From Elgaria multicarinata webbii (Eukaryota > Chordata > Lepidosauria > Squamata > Anguidae), in assembly GCF_023053635.1 (NCBI RefSeq), contig NC_086175.1, positions 118,866,740-118,930,739 on the forward strand: a stretch of 64,000 bases of DNA, written 5' to 3'. Below are positions 54,225 to 64,000 of this stretch, piece after piece (the first letter of the stretch is position 1; every line of letters starts with the position of its first letter). The notes beneath the pieces were generated by a model that ran no database searches, was not told the origin of the DNA, and saw nothing but the letters and a program-made list of their open reading frames with translations. A program made the translations under genes and the position numbers.

Positions 54225-54785
54225 CAAGCCTTAAGTACAGTCAAGACAACTGATTCTAATCCTGGTTCACGATACCTACCACACCACCTTCCCTTACGTA
54301 TACTCGGATGACCTCTAAGATAATCAGAGGAGGCCTTGCTGGTCATTCCAAAATTGATGTGATGACACCATGTAATACCCTGATGGCAGGTCTTCTTGGT
54401 GGTGGCACTCACTCTTTGGAAAACCCTCCCTTGTGCAATTTGGGAGGCAAAAAAAATAAATAAAAATGTGGCATCTTTTAAACACCTCCAGAAAACACAC
54501 TTGTTCGCCCAGGCTTTCCCTGGGCTGTAATTAAATTTATCACGCTGCTCCATCCAGCACATGCTTTGCGTGCAGAAGGTCCCAAATTTGATCCGTGGCT
54601 TCTCCAGGTGGGGTGAGGAGAGAATCCTGCCTGAAACCCTGGAGTACCACTGCTGCCAGTCAGTGCCGACATGGTCTGTCTCAGTAAAAGACAGCTTCCT
54701 ATGTTACTGCTCCTGGTGTTGCTTTTATTGTAACTGGAATTGTTTTTAAGGTTCTATTGTATTTTAAATGTGATTTTAATATTTA
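54225..54785 (+). repeat. L2-clade LINE 3' end with SINE inserted
   Basis: Degraded L2 C-terminus: IRGGLAGHSKIDVMTPCN, then LENPPLCNLGGK, PPEKTHLFAQAFPGL, followed after the SINE by ggttctattgtattttaaat and gtgattttaatatttatatg. Confidence 0.6.
54545..54700 (+). repeat. tRNA-derived SINE (MIR-like layout)
   Basis: catgctttgcgtgcagaagg, tcccaaatttgatccgtggc (B-box-like), ggagaatcctgcctgaaacc, ctggagtaccactgctgcca, gtcagtgccgacatggtctg and aaaagacagcttcctatgtt. This is the clearest copy of the family seen at 20147, 32705 and 45905. Confidence 0.75.
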
Positions 54786-55396
54786 TATGAGAACTACTGA
54801 GGGGTTAGATGCATATAAGTATCACAAATCAAGAAATAAAATAGTTAAATCAGGGTGCAGGTCTTTCAGTGAAAGCCAGTCTTCCAAATGGCTCTGTCAA
54901 ATGGTGTCACCACCTTTCCATCAATCACCAATTGTTAGGCTCTACCTCCTGCGTTCTGAAAGGTTGAAATGCCTCTCCAAAGGCCATTAAGAGCTTTAAA
55001 CCAAAATATGCTGGCATTTCGGCCTAACCCCTTTTGCCTTCGGCCCTACTCACCACTGGAACACGACTCTCAAGAGTTTCTCTGAAATTGGAGTTTGACT
55101 TTCACGCTGAAAGAGTTTCTGCATCCCTGGGCTAAAGAAGCGATTGCTTCAAATCAGGTTTGAATCCAGTTTCAAATCATGAGGAGTGATTTGGTTCTGC
55201 ACGTTATGGTTAACCTCAGTGATGACAACCTGTTATAGTTGCAAGGGGCAGTGTGGGGGGAGAGACGCATATGTTGGAGGAAGGAGCAGCTCCTGATCAC
55301 TGCGCCGTGGTTAAGGAAAGGGGGGGGTGCTGCATCTCAACAAGATATTTATTTATAAGAATATCTCTGCCCTGCCTTTCTGACTGAAAACATATG

Positions 55397-55952
55397 TGTT
55401 GTGTTTTTCTTAACCTCCCGCCTTCGAAGGCAATAAGGAGGCCTGCTAAGTAATCCACAAAGCTTTATTCAAGCAATAAACATCTCTTCTCACCTGAAGA
55501 GAGTCTAATCTCGAGGATCTTTCCCCTAGGCAAAACTATGCAAACTAAGCGAGACAATTGTCCTTTCAAGAAGAATGGAAAGCCTTTTCCCAAGACCTGT
55601 TAACTTCAGAGAGACTAGTTGTGGTACAGTTTCCGATGGGACGGGACGCCAGCCGGCGTCCTTTAGCTCTGCCTGTTTTAGTCTGCGGTGTACTCTAGGA
55701 TCAGCTAACCTTTCCAGCTTCTCCCCCTCAGAATATTGGCTTCCCACTGACTGTGTATTGTTTGCCCTTGAGGAGATAAGCTCTGGAGAGGGTTCACTCC
55801 CAGCTGGTGAAGAGCCTGTGAGAACTTTCTCCCCCACTGGTACAGGCTGGCATGTTTCTGGCACCGACTCCTCTACTTCAGAGTCTGATTCTGATTGATC
55901 GCCTCAAACACCTTCTTCCAACCCAGAGGGAGCAGGGCTAGACATGACAACA
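55397..55952 (-). mobile_element. Probable solitary fossil LTR
   Basis: A 556-bp stretch with TGTTGT at one edge and its inverse ACAACA at the other. On the minus strand a poly(A) signal (cttgaataaagctttgtgg) sits in the second half, as in the R region of an LTR, with about 80 bp of U5-like sequence after it. No gag, pol or envelope region was recognised nearby. It looks like an old solo LTR within the ARHGAP42 intron; superfamily undetermined. Confidence 0.45.
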
Positions 55953-57186
55953 TGTCAGAATTCAATAGTGCTTGTCCCATTCAGGTCACCAGTACTTGTC
56001 TCCATCTATCCCTTTCTCATGGTGCCATTCGACGCAGTGGTCTTCACCTTGCTCCTAAACTGATCCCCAGACAAATGGTTGCAACAGGCAAAAGGGATCG
56101 TTCCATGATTATTATTTTTCTTTTGCAACAAAACGTACAGTGCAGATGGACTTCCTGACCCTTCTCTGCGGCCAACCAATGATAAGAAGACCAGTTCACG
56201 ACTCAATACTTTGCCAGCCAGTCTGGCAATGCCAAGAAGCTTAGGTTCATATGCAGGGGAAGAGGGACACCACACAGACCATACCTGTATGTCTGGAATA
56301 CAAACTAGAGCTCAGAGTCTGAATTGTGGTTTGGCCCATATGCCTGAATGCTGTCAGTGGAAGTGCTATTAAGGAAATAGTGCTTCCATCAACTCTCCCC
56401 TGTTTTCCAGTCCAACGCTTTGCCTATTTCCTCCCACTAACCAAACCTCTGGACCAAAATGCCATTCTCTCCCAATGCTAATCAACCACCTTTAATATCC
56501 AAAGTGCAAAAAGCTCGGACGTTCCAAGGTAAGAAATAATCACGCGCACTTATGAAGATGAGATGCAATCCTTCCTGGCTATAATTCTCCCATTCATTTA
56601 ATGAAGCCAGCCAAAGAGGGCATGAAAATAACATTGCCAGCCAGTACACGTTCTTTAATAAGATCCTCATTTTCTTTTGAATAAGCCACTGACTCAGACC
56701 TTCTAGTACACAGAAGAGGGTTACATAAATGGCACCTGTATTTCTAAGAAACAAATGCTTTCCCTGAACCTGGCTAATAATGCCTATCGACTTTCACATT
56801 TGCAGGCAATTTTTTTATATATCTGTGGTGTTACCCCACAACTGAGTATCTTGTATATGTCTAAGATTAGCATGGAAGAGTTTATTAGTTGAAAGAAAAA
56901 GAACCCAACTGGGGACATAGCAAAACCTATGGAAATCAACAACAACAACAACAACAACAATAATGCAGTCAATATATTGCTACAGAGCAAAAAGCTTAGT
57001 ATGTCTGCTAGGTACAGAATGTTAGAACTGAGTGCATGTGAGGAGAGTAAGAATTTGGATTCTAGGGACTTAGGATTGGTGTGAAGAGAGTGAGGCGGTT
57101 GGCGTGTGGAGAGTTTAGATCAGGCAGGATTGAAAGTATTATATTTTGATTTAAAGCTTTTAAATAACAATGAACTTACCCTATTT
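55953..57186. other. ARHGAP42 intron, no recognised gene
   Basis: An (AAC)n run lies at 56937-56962. No exon-like or repeat sequence that I can name elsewhere in this part. Confidence 0.45.
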
Positions 57187-57345
57187 CTTCGATTCTAAGA
57201 CACACTTTTCCCCCCATATAAACATCTCTAAAATGGGGTGCATCTTAGAATCGCGGGTGTGTCTTAGGTTTTTTTTTTTCTGTTGGTGGTACTGAAATTA
57301 GTGTGCGTCTTACAATCGATGGCGTCTTACAATCGAAGAAATACA
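57187..57345. mobile_element. Hairpin MITE
   Basis: accctatttcttcgattcta and agaca... on the left answer cttacaatcgaagaaatac on the right. The words gattctaagac/gtcttacaatcga recur four times in alternating orientation. About 160 bp. Confidence 0.75.
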
Positions 57346-57814
57346 GTATTATTATTTTGTTAAGCTACCAAATACCACGTGTCAGCTTGGCATTATTTAC
57401 CTGCCTTACAGTTATTCCCACAGTATATTTTGAGAGATCCTATATTAAACCTGTTTCCCTCATAGCTAGGGGAAACGTCTTAACCAACCCTCCCTCAGGT
57501 TTTCAAGTGGTGGTGCTTGGCCTGAAAAGGGTTTATGCGACGGGCCTGGTGTAAAGGTCTGTTACGTCGCAATATCTCCCTCCACAACCCCTCCCTCCCT
57601 GCTGTTTCAGTTTGGAACCAAGGCACTCAAATATTAGGGCAGAAATATAATTTTATTTAGCACATTTGGATCCCACCATTCCTCCAAGAAAATCAGCCAG
57701 TAGTTTTATTCAGTATTCCCCCATTTCATCCTTATGAGCAGTCTATGGAAGGGATACCTTTGTAGGATGGCACCTTACAGAATGGCATCTTCACTATCAT
57801 CCAGTCACTAAGAC

Positions 57815-58060
57815 CACCTTTATTTATTTATTTATTATTTATTTATTATATTTATATCCCAACTTTTTTCCTCCAAGGAACCCAAGGTGGCGTACATAAT
57901 CCTCCTCCTCTCCATTTTATCCTCACAACAACAACCCTGTGAGGTAGGTTGGGCTAAGAGTCTGTGACTGTCCCAAAGTAATCCACTGAGCTTCATGGCC
58001 AAGTGGGGACTAGAACCGGGATCTCCCAACTCCCAGTCCAACACTCTAGCCACTATATAC
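57815..58060 (-). repeat. Sauria SINE, nearly complete
   Basis: Minus strand: a tRNA-like head (tatagtggctagagtgttgg; gagatcccggttctagtcc with a B-box-like core), the central domain (tctgtgac...cttagcccaacctacctcac, agggttgttgttgtgaggat), then the 3' tail ccaccttgggttccttggag, gttgggatataaatataata, ending in an AAATA repeat. Plan and length fit the Sauria SINE of squamates. Confidence 0.85.
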
Positions 58061-58091
58061 AATGTACACTATGTACATTGATGGTGCTATA

Positions 58092-58131
<40 letters not shown>
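58061..58131 (+). repeat. L2 3' tail
   Basis: ctatgtacattgatggtgct, atataaataaata and further AAAT units; adjoins the Sauria SINE head. Confidence 0.8.
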
Positions 58132-59399
58132 ATACCACACTGGCTCCCTTTGTTTCCTTCTGCTCTCTCTCTTCCTCTGGAAGGAAGAGCTTAAAAACTG
58201 GAGGGCACTAACCACTGGCAGCAGCCAGAAGAGGCTGCCTCTCACCACCACACACGAACATATCCCTAATTATATTGTTCCTTTGTTTCTATTTTAATTG
58301 TAAGCTGCTCTGAGAGCCAATCTAGGCTTAGGACAAGGATATAAACATAAACAAATAAACCACCCTGTGCGGCAAGTTTGGTTTAGGTTAGTTGAAGGTT
58401 ATAACCCGTGAACTTCATGGCTGAGTGGAAGATTCAAATCCATTTCTCCCAGCATTCCACCCACTACATCATATGGCATAGAGTCACATGTGTGCAATGT
58501 GACGTTTTGAAGAGGAGATGGCTTCTTTCAAAATGGGCAAATGGAAGCGAGGCAAGGAAGGAAATGGAAAGAAACCGTTATTAATTCCAGGCTGTCATCT
58601 TTTTTCTTTTCCTTTTTTTAAGAGCGAGCGAGCTTAACACTGAATGCAGTATAATTAAACTGCTCAAAGCGTAGATGTTCCAGATATTAAGGAAATATTC
58701 TATTTAAGGCTGATGAAAGATGTGGTGTTTTTGTAATCATTTGTACCGGGCCAAAGAGGCAGAGCTGGCTCAGAACAATGCCCATCTGCATGGCCATGTC
58801 TTGAGTGTTTCCCTGCCGCGAAAGGGAAGTCCAGGTGAAGATGGCTTCTTTCTTTTCTTCATGCCTGCTGGCCTCTCTCTCCCCCTACTCATCGCTAGCA
58901 TCCAGCACTCCAACAAAGACGAAGGCAGAATGCCTGTTAACCCTGCCAACCTTGCCTGCTTTATCAGCAGAAAAAAGCCTTTTTCTTTTGTCAGTTTCTT
59001 CCCTCAGATGTACTGAGATGACACAATGCCCTGAGAATGGGGAACTGTGAAGTGTAGAATGAAATGACAAATGGGGAGGAAGGCGGGAAGCAGGGAGGCA
59101 CGCGATGCACAACAGACTGGCGAATTTTTCTTTCACTGTGGCACAGTGGTTAGACAGGCATCCCCAAACTTTTGGGGCTGGTGGCCACATTTAAATTTTG
59201 AAAGAGTGTGCGAGTGCTTTTGCAAAACGACTGTCAAGGGAGGAGGGACTTGACCATTCATAATTTATTTATTTATTACAAAAAATCATAAGAAATATTA
59301 TAAAAAATCAGGACGGACAGGGAGCCTGGTGTGTACAAAGAGAGACATCTGTGAGCATGTTGGTGCATGTTGGTGAGCATTGGAGATACTGGGGTTACA
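58132..59399. other. ARHGAP42 intron, no gene recognised
   Basis: A Sauria-like trace occurs at 58280-58470 (tctgagagccaatctaggct; ataacccgtgaacttcatgg). From 59158 a dispersed repeat opening similar to 25860 is seen. No exon recognised. Confidence 0.45.
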
Positions 59400-59975
59400 G
59401 CGTCAGACTATTATTTATTTTTATTTATCTATTAACTAGAAGATGGACACTGCTTTGCATGGGATGGAGTAGCCCTTACAGCGAAGCTTTCAAACAAACA
59501 TACACCGCCGTCAGAGCTGGATCCGTTGTGCCCACCCTGTCTAAACGAAGCCATGTCCACTGGCATCCCTAGGCACAGCCTTTGCCATAGTGCACCCCTA
59601 TAGCCTCCTGTTGAAGGGGGTCTGTTCACTCCTTGTCCCTGAGATAGGGACTGCCCCACAGCGGATAACGCTGTCCCTTAGCCTACTAATCACCTGTGGC
59701 TTCAAACGGTATAGCCTGCAATGCTATTTAATGGTTAGGGAAGTCTTCCTCTAGAGGCTGAAGATGTTATTGCAGGCTTCTAGCACATGGACGTGTTTTA
59801 ATTAATTAAAATTAAAGTGTTTTAAAAACAAAATAACCATAAGGTGCACATCCTTGGGTCCCTTTAGCATGCGTGCCAAGTTTCGGGTGACTAGGTTTCA
59901 TGGACTTGGTGCTATGGTGCTGACAGACAGGCGGACAGACAGACACACATCCTCTTTTATTATTATAGATGAATT
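59400..59975. repeat. Unclassified interspersed repeat
   Basis: One end has ttatctattaactagaagat and ctgctttgcatgggatgg, the other ccaagtttcgggtgactagg, then cagacaggcggacagacaga, cacacatcctcttttattat and tatagatga. This pairing of a ctttgcatggg-like start with a gacagaca...attatagat end is seen in dispersed repeats of many animals. No coding capacity and no family assignment. Confidence 0.4.
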
Positions 59976-60422
59976 CTTAACATTTATAGAACACCTCATT
60001 TGCTCAAAAACTGCCAACAACCAAACAATAAAAAGCCAACTTCAGTTCTTGAGGGAATGCTTCCCACTGTTTGGGAGCAAAACAAGTCTCTGTGGGTGAT
60101 GGTGACAAAAAGGCCTCTGCGGCTAATGGTGGCCTCAAAAGAGCCTCTCCTGCTGAACAGGAAGTTTGTAACAAGACAGGTGGGCCCTTAGATAGCCAGG
60201 TCCTGTGTTATTTCAGGCTTTAAATGTGCTTCCAGGTGAGCCTTTTATCTTGCCATCGCCGGGTAAAATTTTACAGGACATTTGTTTTCCATTTGTAACC
60301 CTCCTGGTGTTTCTTCAGTCTTTTTTCTCATCCATAAAAAAAAATCCATTAAGAAGAAAAAGACAGAGTAACTGCTAGCACTAGGAGTCCTACGTCTGGT
60401 AGCACCTTAGGACAAGGGAGAC

Positions 60423-60816
60423 TAGGGATGTCACAGGAATCCCCCCGGGGGTGTGTGTGTCAGGTTCACCAAGCTTTCTGCAGCTCAGTCCCCAGACTTC
60501 GTCTCACTTGTCCGCGAGCTGGCCTGGCTCAATCTGTGTCGAGTCTTGGGTCAGTTCGCTGATTTTGTGGCAGTTCCCCCCCCCCCCGCCCTCATTTACA
60601 CAAGTTGCAGCTGCGATTTGCATATGTTACACAAACTGCAGCCCTAATATGCACAAATTGCAACCGTAAATATGCCTAACCTGTGCTTCTTGCAGCTGTA
60701 ATTTGTGCAACGCAGGCATATTTAGGGTTGCAATTTTCTCAAATTATGCAAACTATAGCCAAAATTTGCATAACCTATGCACACCGCGGCCGCAACTTGC
60801 ATAAGTGACATTCTTA
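60423..60816. mobile_element. MITE related to 14348-14758
   Basis: Opens TAGGGATGTCACAGGAATCC and ends near gacattctta, a degraded inverse. The interior has the same style (acttcgtctcacttgtccg; cgctgattttgtggcagttc; repeated atttgcat/gcataac words). Confidence 0.6.
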
Positions 60817-60924
60817 CGAGGAAAAAGAAGAAGAAGTGAAAGTTCCTGGATTTCCAGAACATGCCCCCAGCCTGACTTGCAAATGCAAATGGGGAGATTT
60901 GCCCACTCTGCCATCACTTGGTGA

Positions 60925-61060
60925 CCTTGGACACTCTCAGCCTAACTTACCTTATGAGCTTTGTTATGAGGATAAAAAGCTGGGGGAGGAACAGTACCTG
61001 CTGTCTTGCACTTTTTAGAGGAAAGGTGGGATATAAAATGTTCAAATAAATAAATAAAAG
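60925..61060 (+). repeat. Sauria-type SINE 3' half
   Basis: gacactctcagcctaactta, cttatgagctttgttatgag, gataaaaagctgggggagga, gaggaaaggtgggatataaa and an AAATA tail. Confidence 0.75.
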
Positions 61061-61333
61061 GTATCCTAACAGGAATGCTCATGTTCAGAGTTCAAGCCTG
61101 TCAGAAATGTCCTCCTCCAGGACACAAGGGGCTACAGCGGGCTCAAGCTGGCCAATTCACACATGCAACACTCTCACCACTACACCACTCTGGCTCTCTA
61201 TCTCTAGTGATCCCTTTCCACCAGAAGTTACCCCTTCCCCTCTTTCAAAGGTAAGCTTTTCTTCCCCTTGAGAAAAGGACAGGGAGTTGGGAGAAAGGGC
61301 TGCCTGCAGGCAAACCTGGATTTGGTGAGTGTG

Positions 61334-61640
61334 AATTTATTTATTTATATTTATTTATTTCATTTCTATACCGCCCAACAGCCGAAGCTCTCTGGGCGGT
61401 TCACAAAAATTAAAACCATGAAGAGCATAATAAAACCAACCAACAATTTAAAAACACAAATACAATATTAAAAGCACGACCAGGATAAAACCACACAGCA
61501 AAAATGGATATAGGTTAAAATATGAAATTAAAACAGCAGAGTTTAAATTTAAGTTAAATTAGGTGTTAAAATACTGAGAAAATAAAAAGGTCTTCAGCTG
61601 GCGATGAAAGGAAAACAATGTAGGCGCCAAGCGGACCTGT
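61334..61640 (-). repeat. L2-type LINE 3' end
   Basis: The plus strand shows tttctataccgcccaacagc, cgaagctctctgggcggttc, an A-rich 3' UTR and aaaaggtcttcagctggcga, the inverse of an L2 3' end with its tail at 61334. It lies 230 bp from the ARHGAP42 short exon. Confidence 0.8.
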
Positions 61641-61871
61641 GAATGTGTGGCAGTCCGAAATTGGATGAGCATTTTCCAACTTAGTATTTCGAATTCCCCC
61701 TATTTATTACCACCACCACTATAATTACAAATTTGCCCCATCACTATATATAGTCTAAGGATGTTTGTTGTTGTTGCTGTTGTTTAAATTCCTAGCCCTC
61801 CTGACTGCATAGTATTCCAAACATACATATGAAGTACTGAATGGATAAAGAATTGTGAAGTATTAACTTAC

Positions 61872-61934
61872 CTTCCTAGGGGAGCCTGTTTAAGTGAGCA
61901 GCCACTTTCAAACAGCTGGGCCCTAGCTGCTACC
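61872..61934 (-). CDS. ARHGAP42: ARHGAP42 short linker exon
   Basis: A 63-bp exon on the minus strand between acceptor atatttcag|GGTAGC and donor GGAAG|gtaagt. It adds VAARAQLFESGCSLKQAPLG and the split Arg. VAAxAQLFE is conserved with human ARHGAP42 (VAAKAQLFENVG...), but the second half differs from the human SPKPVSSGR. The phase joins both neighbours exactly (GT|G Val, AG|G Arg). The intron separating it from the preceding exon (61935-62031) is only 97 bp, so the two exons sit almost together. Confidence 0.9.
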
Positions 61935-62031
61935 CTGAAATATATGAAATTATTTTAGGTTTACATGTGTTCTTTTGAATGCAAGAACTCAAATGCTCAC
62001 CAAAAAAAAAATCCCCTGTGAGCCAACTTAC

Positions 62032-62188
62032 ACAGACCCTGGTCTCTGATAGCCATTACTTGATGTCGTATCTAATCGGGGTCTTCTGCGCATTTTTGGA
62101 GGCAGGTCTGGGTTTTCTGGGGTCTTTGGTGTCTCTTTGGTATCTAGAGAAGCCAGACTCTGTAACGAACCACTGCAGCTTTTGTTAC
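62032..62188 (-). CDS. ARHGAP42: ARHGAP42 linker exon
   Basis: The acceptor on the minus strand is ttttgttttttag|GTAAC and the donor TCTGT|gtaagt; 157 bp. The first two bases complete the Gly split from the upstream exon, giving [54 protein letters not shown]. Human ARHGAP42 has the same order (NKSYSGS..., [26 protein letters not shown]). This part is proline-rich, basic and probably disordered. The plus-strand reading frame over the same bases (61979-62212) is only the shadow of this exon. Confidence 0.95.
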
Positions 62189-63710
62189 CTAAAAAACAAA
62201 AGGCTCATATGAAATCCTCTTTGGAATCTCTTAGACATTTGGTGGGAAACAGAGGCCTGTTTGCCACCTCTCACTAAGGCTGTGTGTGCATATTGCAGGA
62301 GTGGTTTTGCATTTACAAGAAGAAGTAAAAGGGTATAGTACTTTAGCCCTACACCTACCCATAGCTTGGCTCGAGTAATTTGTTTTACTGCAAGTACAGA
62401 GAACATGCTGAGAGAGAGTTGCGATGCAGAAAGGAAAGATTAGCCTCCTGTTGCTTCAACCCTGCACAGCCAAAACCGCCCACCCACACATCTGGTGGGC
62501 AGCACAGAAGTCGTGATCCACTGAGGTAAGCAATATGTGCAGACCATAAGATCTGCATGTATTGCTTACCTCAGTCCTTACTGTATATGCAAACTATGCA
62601 TCACTACATTTTCTCTTTTAATCAGACCTTTCAACATCACAGCCACAGTACAGTTATTACTAAGTGTGATAAGACAAAAGCAAGTTCTGAATCAGGAGGT
62701 TTTAGTGGAGGGTTGTTATTGCAAAATAGCGAAACAATACCACACAATGTTGGAAACAGCTTGATTGTTATCACCAGTAGGAAGAGAATTAGAGTTTTGT
62801 AATGTAAACACTAGTAAGAATAAAGGTTTTTCTCAAGAATGAGTTGACTAAAGGTTCTGAAACCTCTTACTTGAAATCCAGACATGACTGATTCACTGAG
62901 AAGGAGCTACAAATAACACAGGTTTTGGTGATCTAAAATTTCTGTTTCCTACTTAATTAAGCTTTTGGTATTTTGCCATTTCTCTTATTATCTAAGCTCT
63001 CCCATCCATCACAGTGAAACTTTTTAAATTATATAAACGGAAGTGAATAAAAATAACCAGTAACACCAACATTAATTGAGATACACAGTAAACATAAACG
63101 TGTTTATTATTTCAAATATTGTTTATTCTTCAGTGATTTGGCCCTAATCCCTACGAGGGATTTTCAAAATATGACCAAGATTTGGCCCACGTAGTTCCAG
63201 ATACACTATGATTACCTAGCTTTTCATAAATCGCTTACTTGTTTCCCATCAGACCTGTCAACACAGCTAGCCAAAACTCAATACTAGGGGGAAGTATCCT
63301 TGTATGCCTTCAATAAAATCTAGCAACTATTATCTGTTTCATTGGGCAGTATCCAAGTCAGCCTGCATGCAACCGTTAGTGAAACAGGGAACTAGCAGTT
63401 TAAAAAGCAACCAGAAACGAATGGAAACACTAGTTTCTAGAACAGGTCAGGTCAGTGAAGATTGCAGAAGAAAGCTCAGCTGAGCTGTCCCGAACCAGAA
63501 ACAAGTGTTTCCGCTGATTTCCAGGGTTGCTTTTTTGAACCGCTAGCTTTCTGTGGTGTGAGCAATGGGTCTCGCTTATGGAACAGAATGAGCAGGAGCA
63601 CAGCTGCAGTATTGGATACTTCCTCTTGTATGCACTTCATTTGTTTCTTGGTACATACCGTTAAATATACAGATCTTTCTTTTAAGGCAAGGCACCACAC
63701 AGGGGATTAC
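62189..63710. other. ARHGAP42 intron, no feature recognised
   Basis: A 1.5-kb intron between two linker exons, AT-rich, with no strong repeat. A short inverted pair (actgaggtaagcaatatgtg / gtattgcttacctcagt) lies at 62519-62576. Confidence 0.6.
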
Positions 63711-64000
63711 CTTCAGCAGAAATGATCGACCTAGTGGATGAAGCCGTTGATCTTTTCATTCCGGAGAGGCTATACAGCCCTCTTTTGGTCAGGTCTACTG
63801 GTGGGGTCACATTTTCTGGATCAGTGATAGAAGTAACACTCTGACAGTCAGACTCTGCATCAGTTTTTGCTGCATCCTCCTTTGAGGAGGATTCAGGACT
63901 TGTGGTCCAAAGGCCAGAATTTTTCTGTCCATTGGATGATGGGGTTGAGGCAATCCATGGAACTCCTCCTGCTTTTTCCCTGGGCTGAGAAGAAGCAGGT
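63711..64000 (-). CDS. ARHGAP42: Rho GTPase-activating protein 42, upstream exon (partial at window edge)
   Basis: On the minus strand the frame is open from the window edge to GAAG|gtaatc (donor at 63710-63709). Its protein runs [97 protein letters not shown]. This matches the Ser/Thr-rich linker between the RhoGAP and SH3 domains of ARHGAP42 (GRAF3), a RhoA-directed GAP of smooth muscle. The human counterpart, as I recall it, reads [20 protein letters not shown] and ends RSISAAEG. The 5' boundary is not seen. The exon joins in phase to the next exon at 62188. Confidence 0.93.

Noticed and set aside
55526-55864. Overlapping open frames of about 110 codons on both strands
   Set aside because: They lie inside the probable fossil LTR, show no recognisable domain, and both strands are open by composition.
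61979-62212. Open frame of 77 codons on the plus strand
   Set aside because: It is the antisense shadow of the ARHGAP42 linker exon at 62032-62188.

Overview
This is vertebrate genomic DNA, most likely from a squamate reptile (lizard or snake). Two host genes are present, both with split exons and GT-AG introns. The repeat mix is squamate-like: CR1 and L2-clade LINEs, a BovB (RTE) LINE, Sauria-type tRNA-derived SINEs, Penelope-like remnants and many hAT-like MITEs. Nothing bacterial or viral-genomic is seen.

Left third (about 1-22,400, + strand): the 3' half of the progesterone receptor gene, PGR. Five coding exons (equivalent to human exons 4-8) lie at 10898-11203, 13934-14078, 19198-19328, 20701-20858 and 22214-22369. 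They are 306, 145, 131, 158 and 156 bp long and join in frame. Together they encode the hinge end and the complete ligand-binding domain, with the stop at 22367-22369. Exons 1-3 (N-terminal domain and zinc fingers) are not in the window, so 1-10897 is taken as the end of intron 3. A Cys codon stands where human PR has Gly722, the residue known to decide mifepristone binding.

Right end (about 53,500-64,000, - strand): the 3' end of ARHGAP42 (GRAF3, a BAR-PH-RhoGAP-SH3 protein). It has four complete exons and one exon cut by the window edge (63711-64000). The last two exons encode the C-terminal SH3 domain. The two genes are tail to tail, as in mammals, with 31.1 kb between their stop codons.

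The introns and the spacer between the genes are filled with repeats, many nested. These include a 2.5-kb hAT-like element with an 8-bp target-site duplication and internal higher-order tandem repeats (PGR intron 5), an L2 LINE with a long open reverse transcriptase frame inside a MITE (42.0-44.1 kb), an L2 inserted in another L2 (47.7-49.2 kb), a CR1 split by an 809-bp insertion with a 14-bp duplication (PGR intron 4), and a BovB 3' end with an open frame of 282 codons. Two stretches look like solitary fossil LTRs. I found no operon-like or otherwise wholly new system; the most informative points are the receptor residue and the architecture of the hAT-like element.
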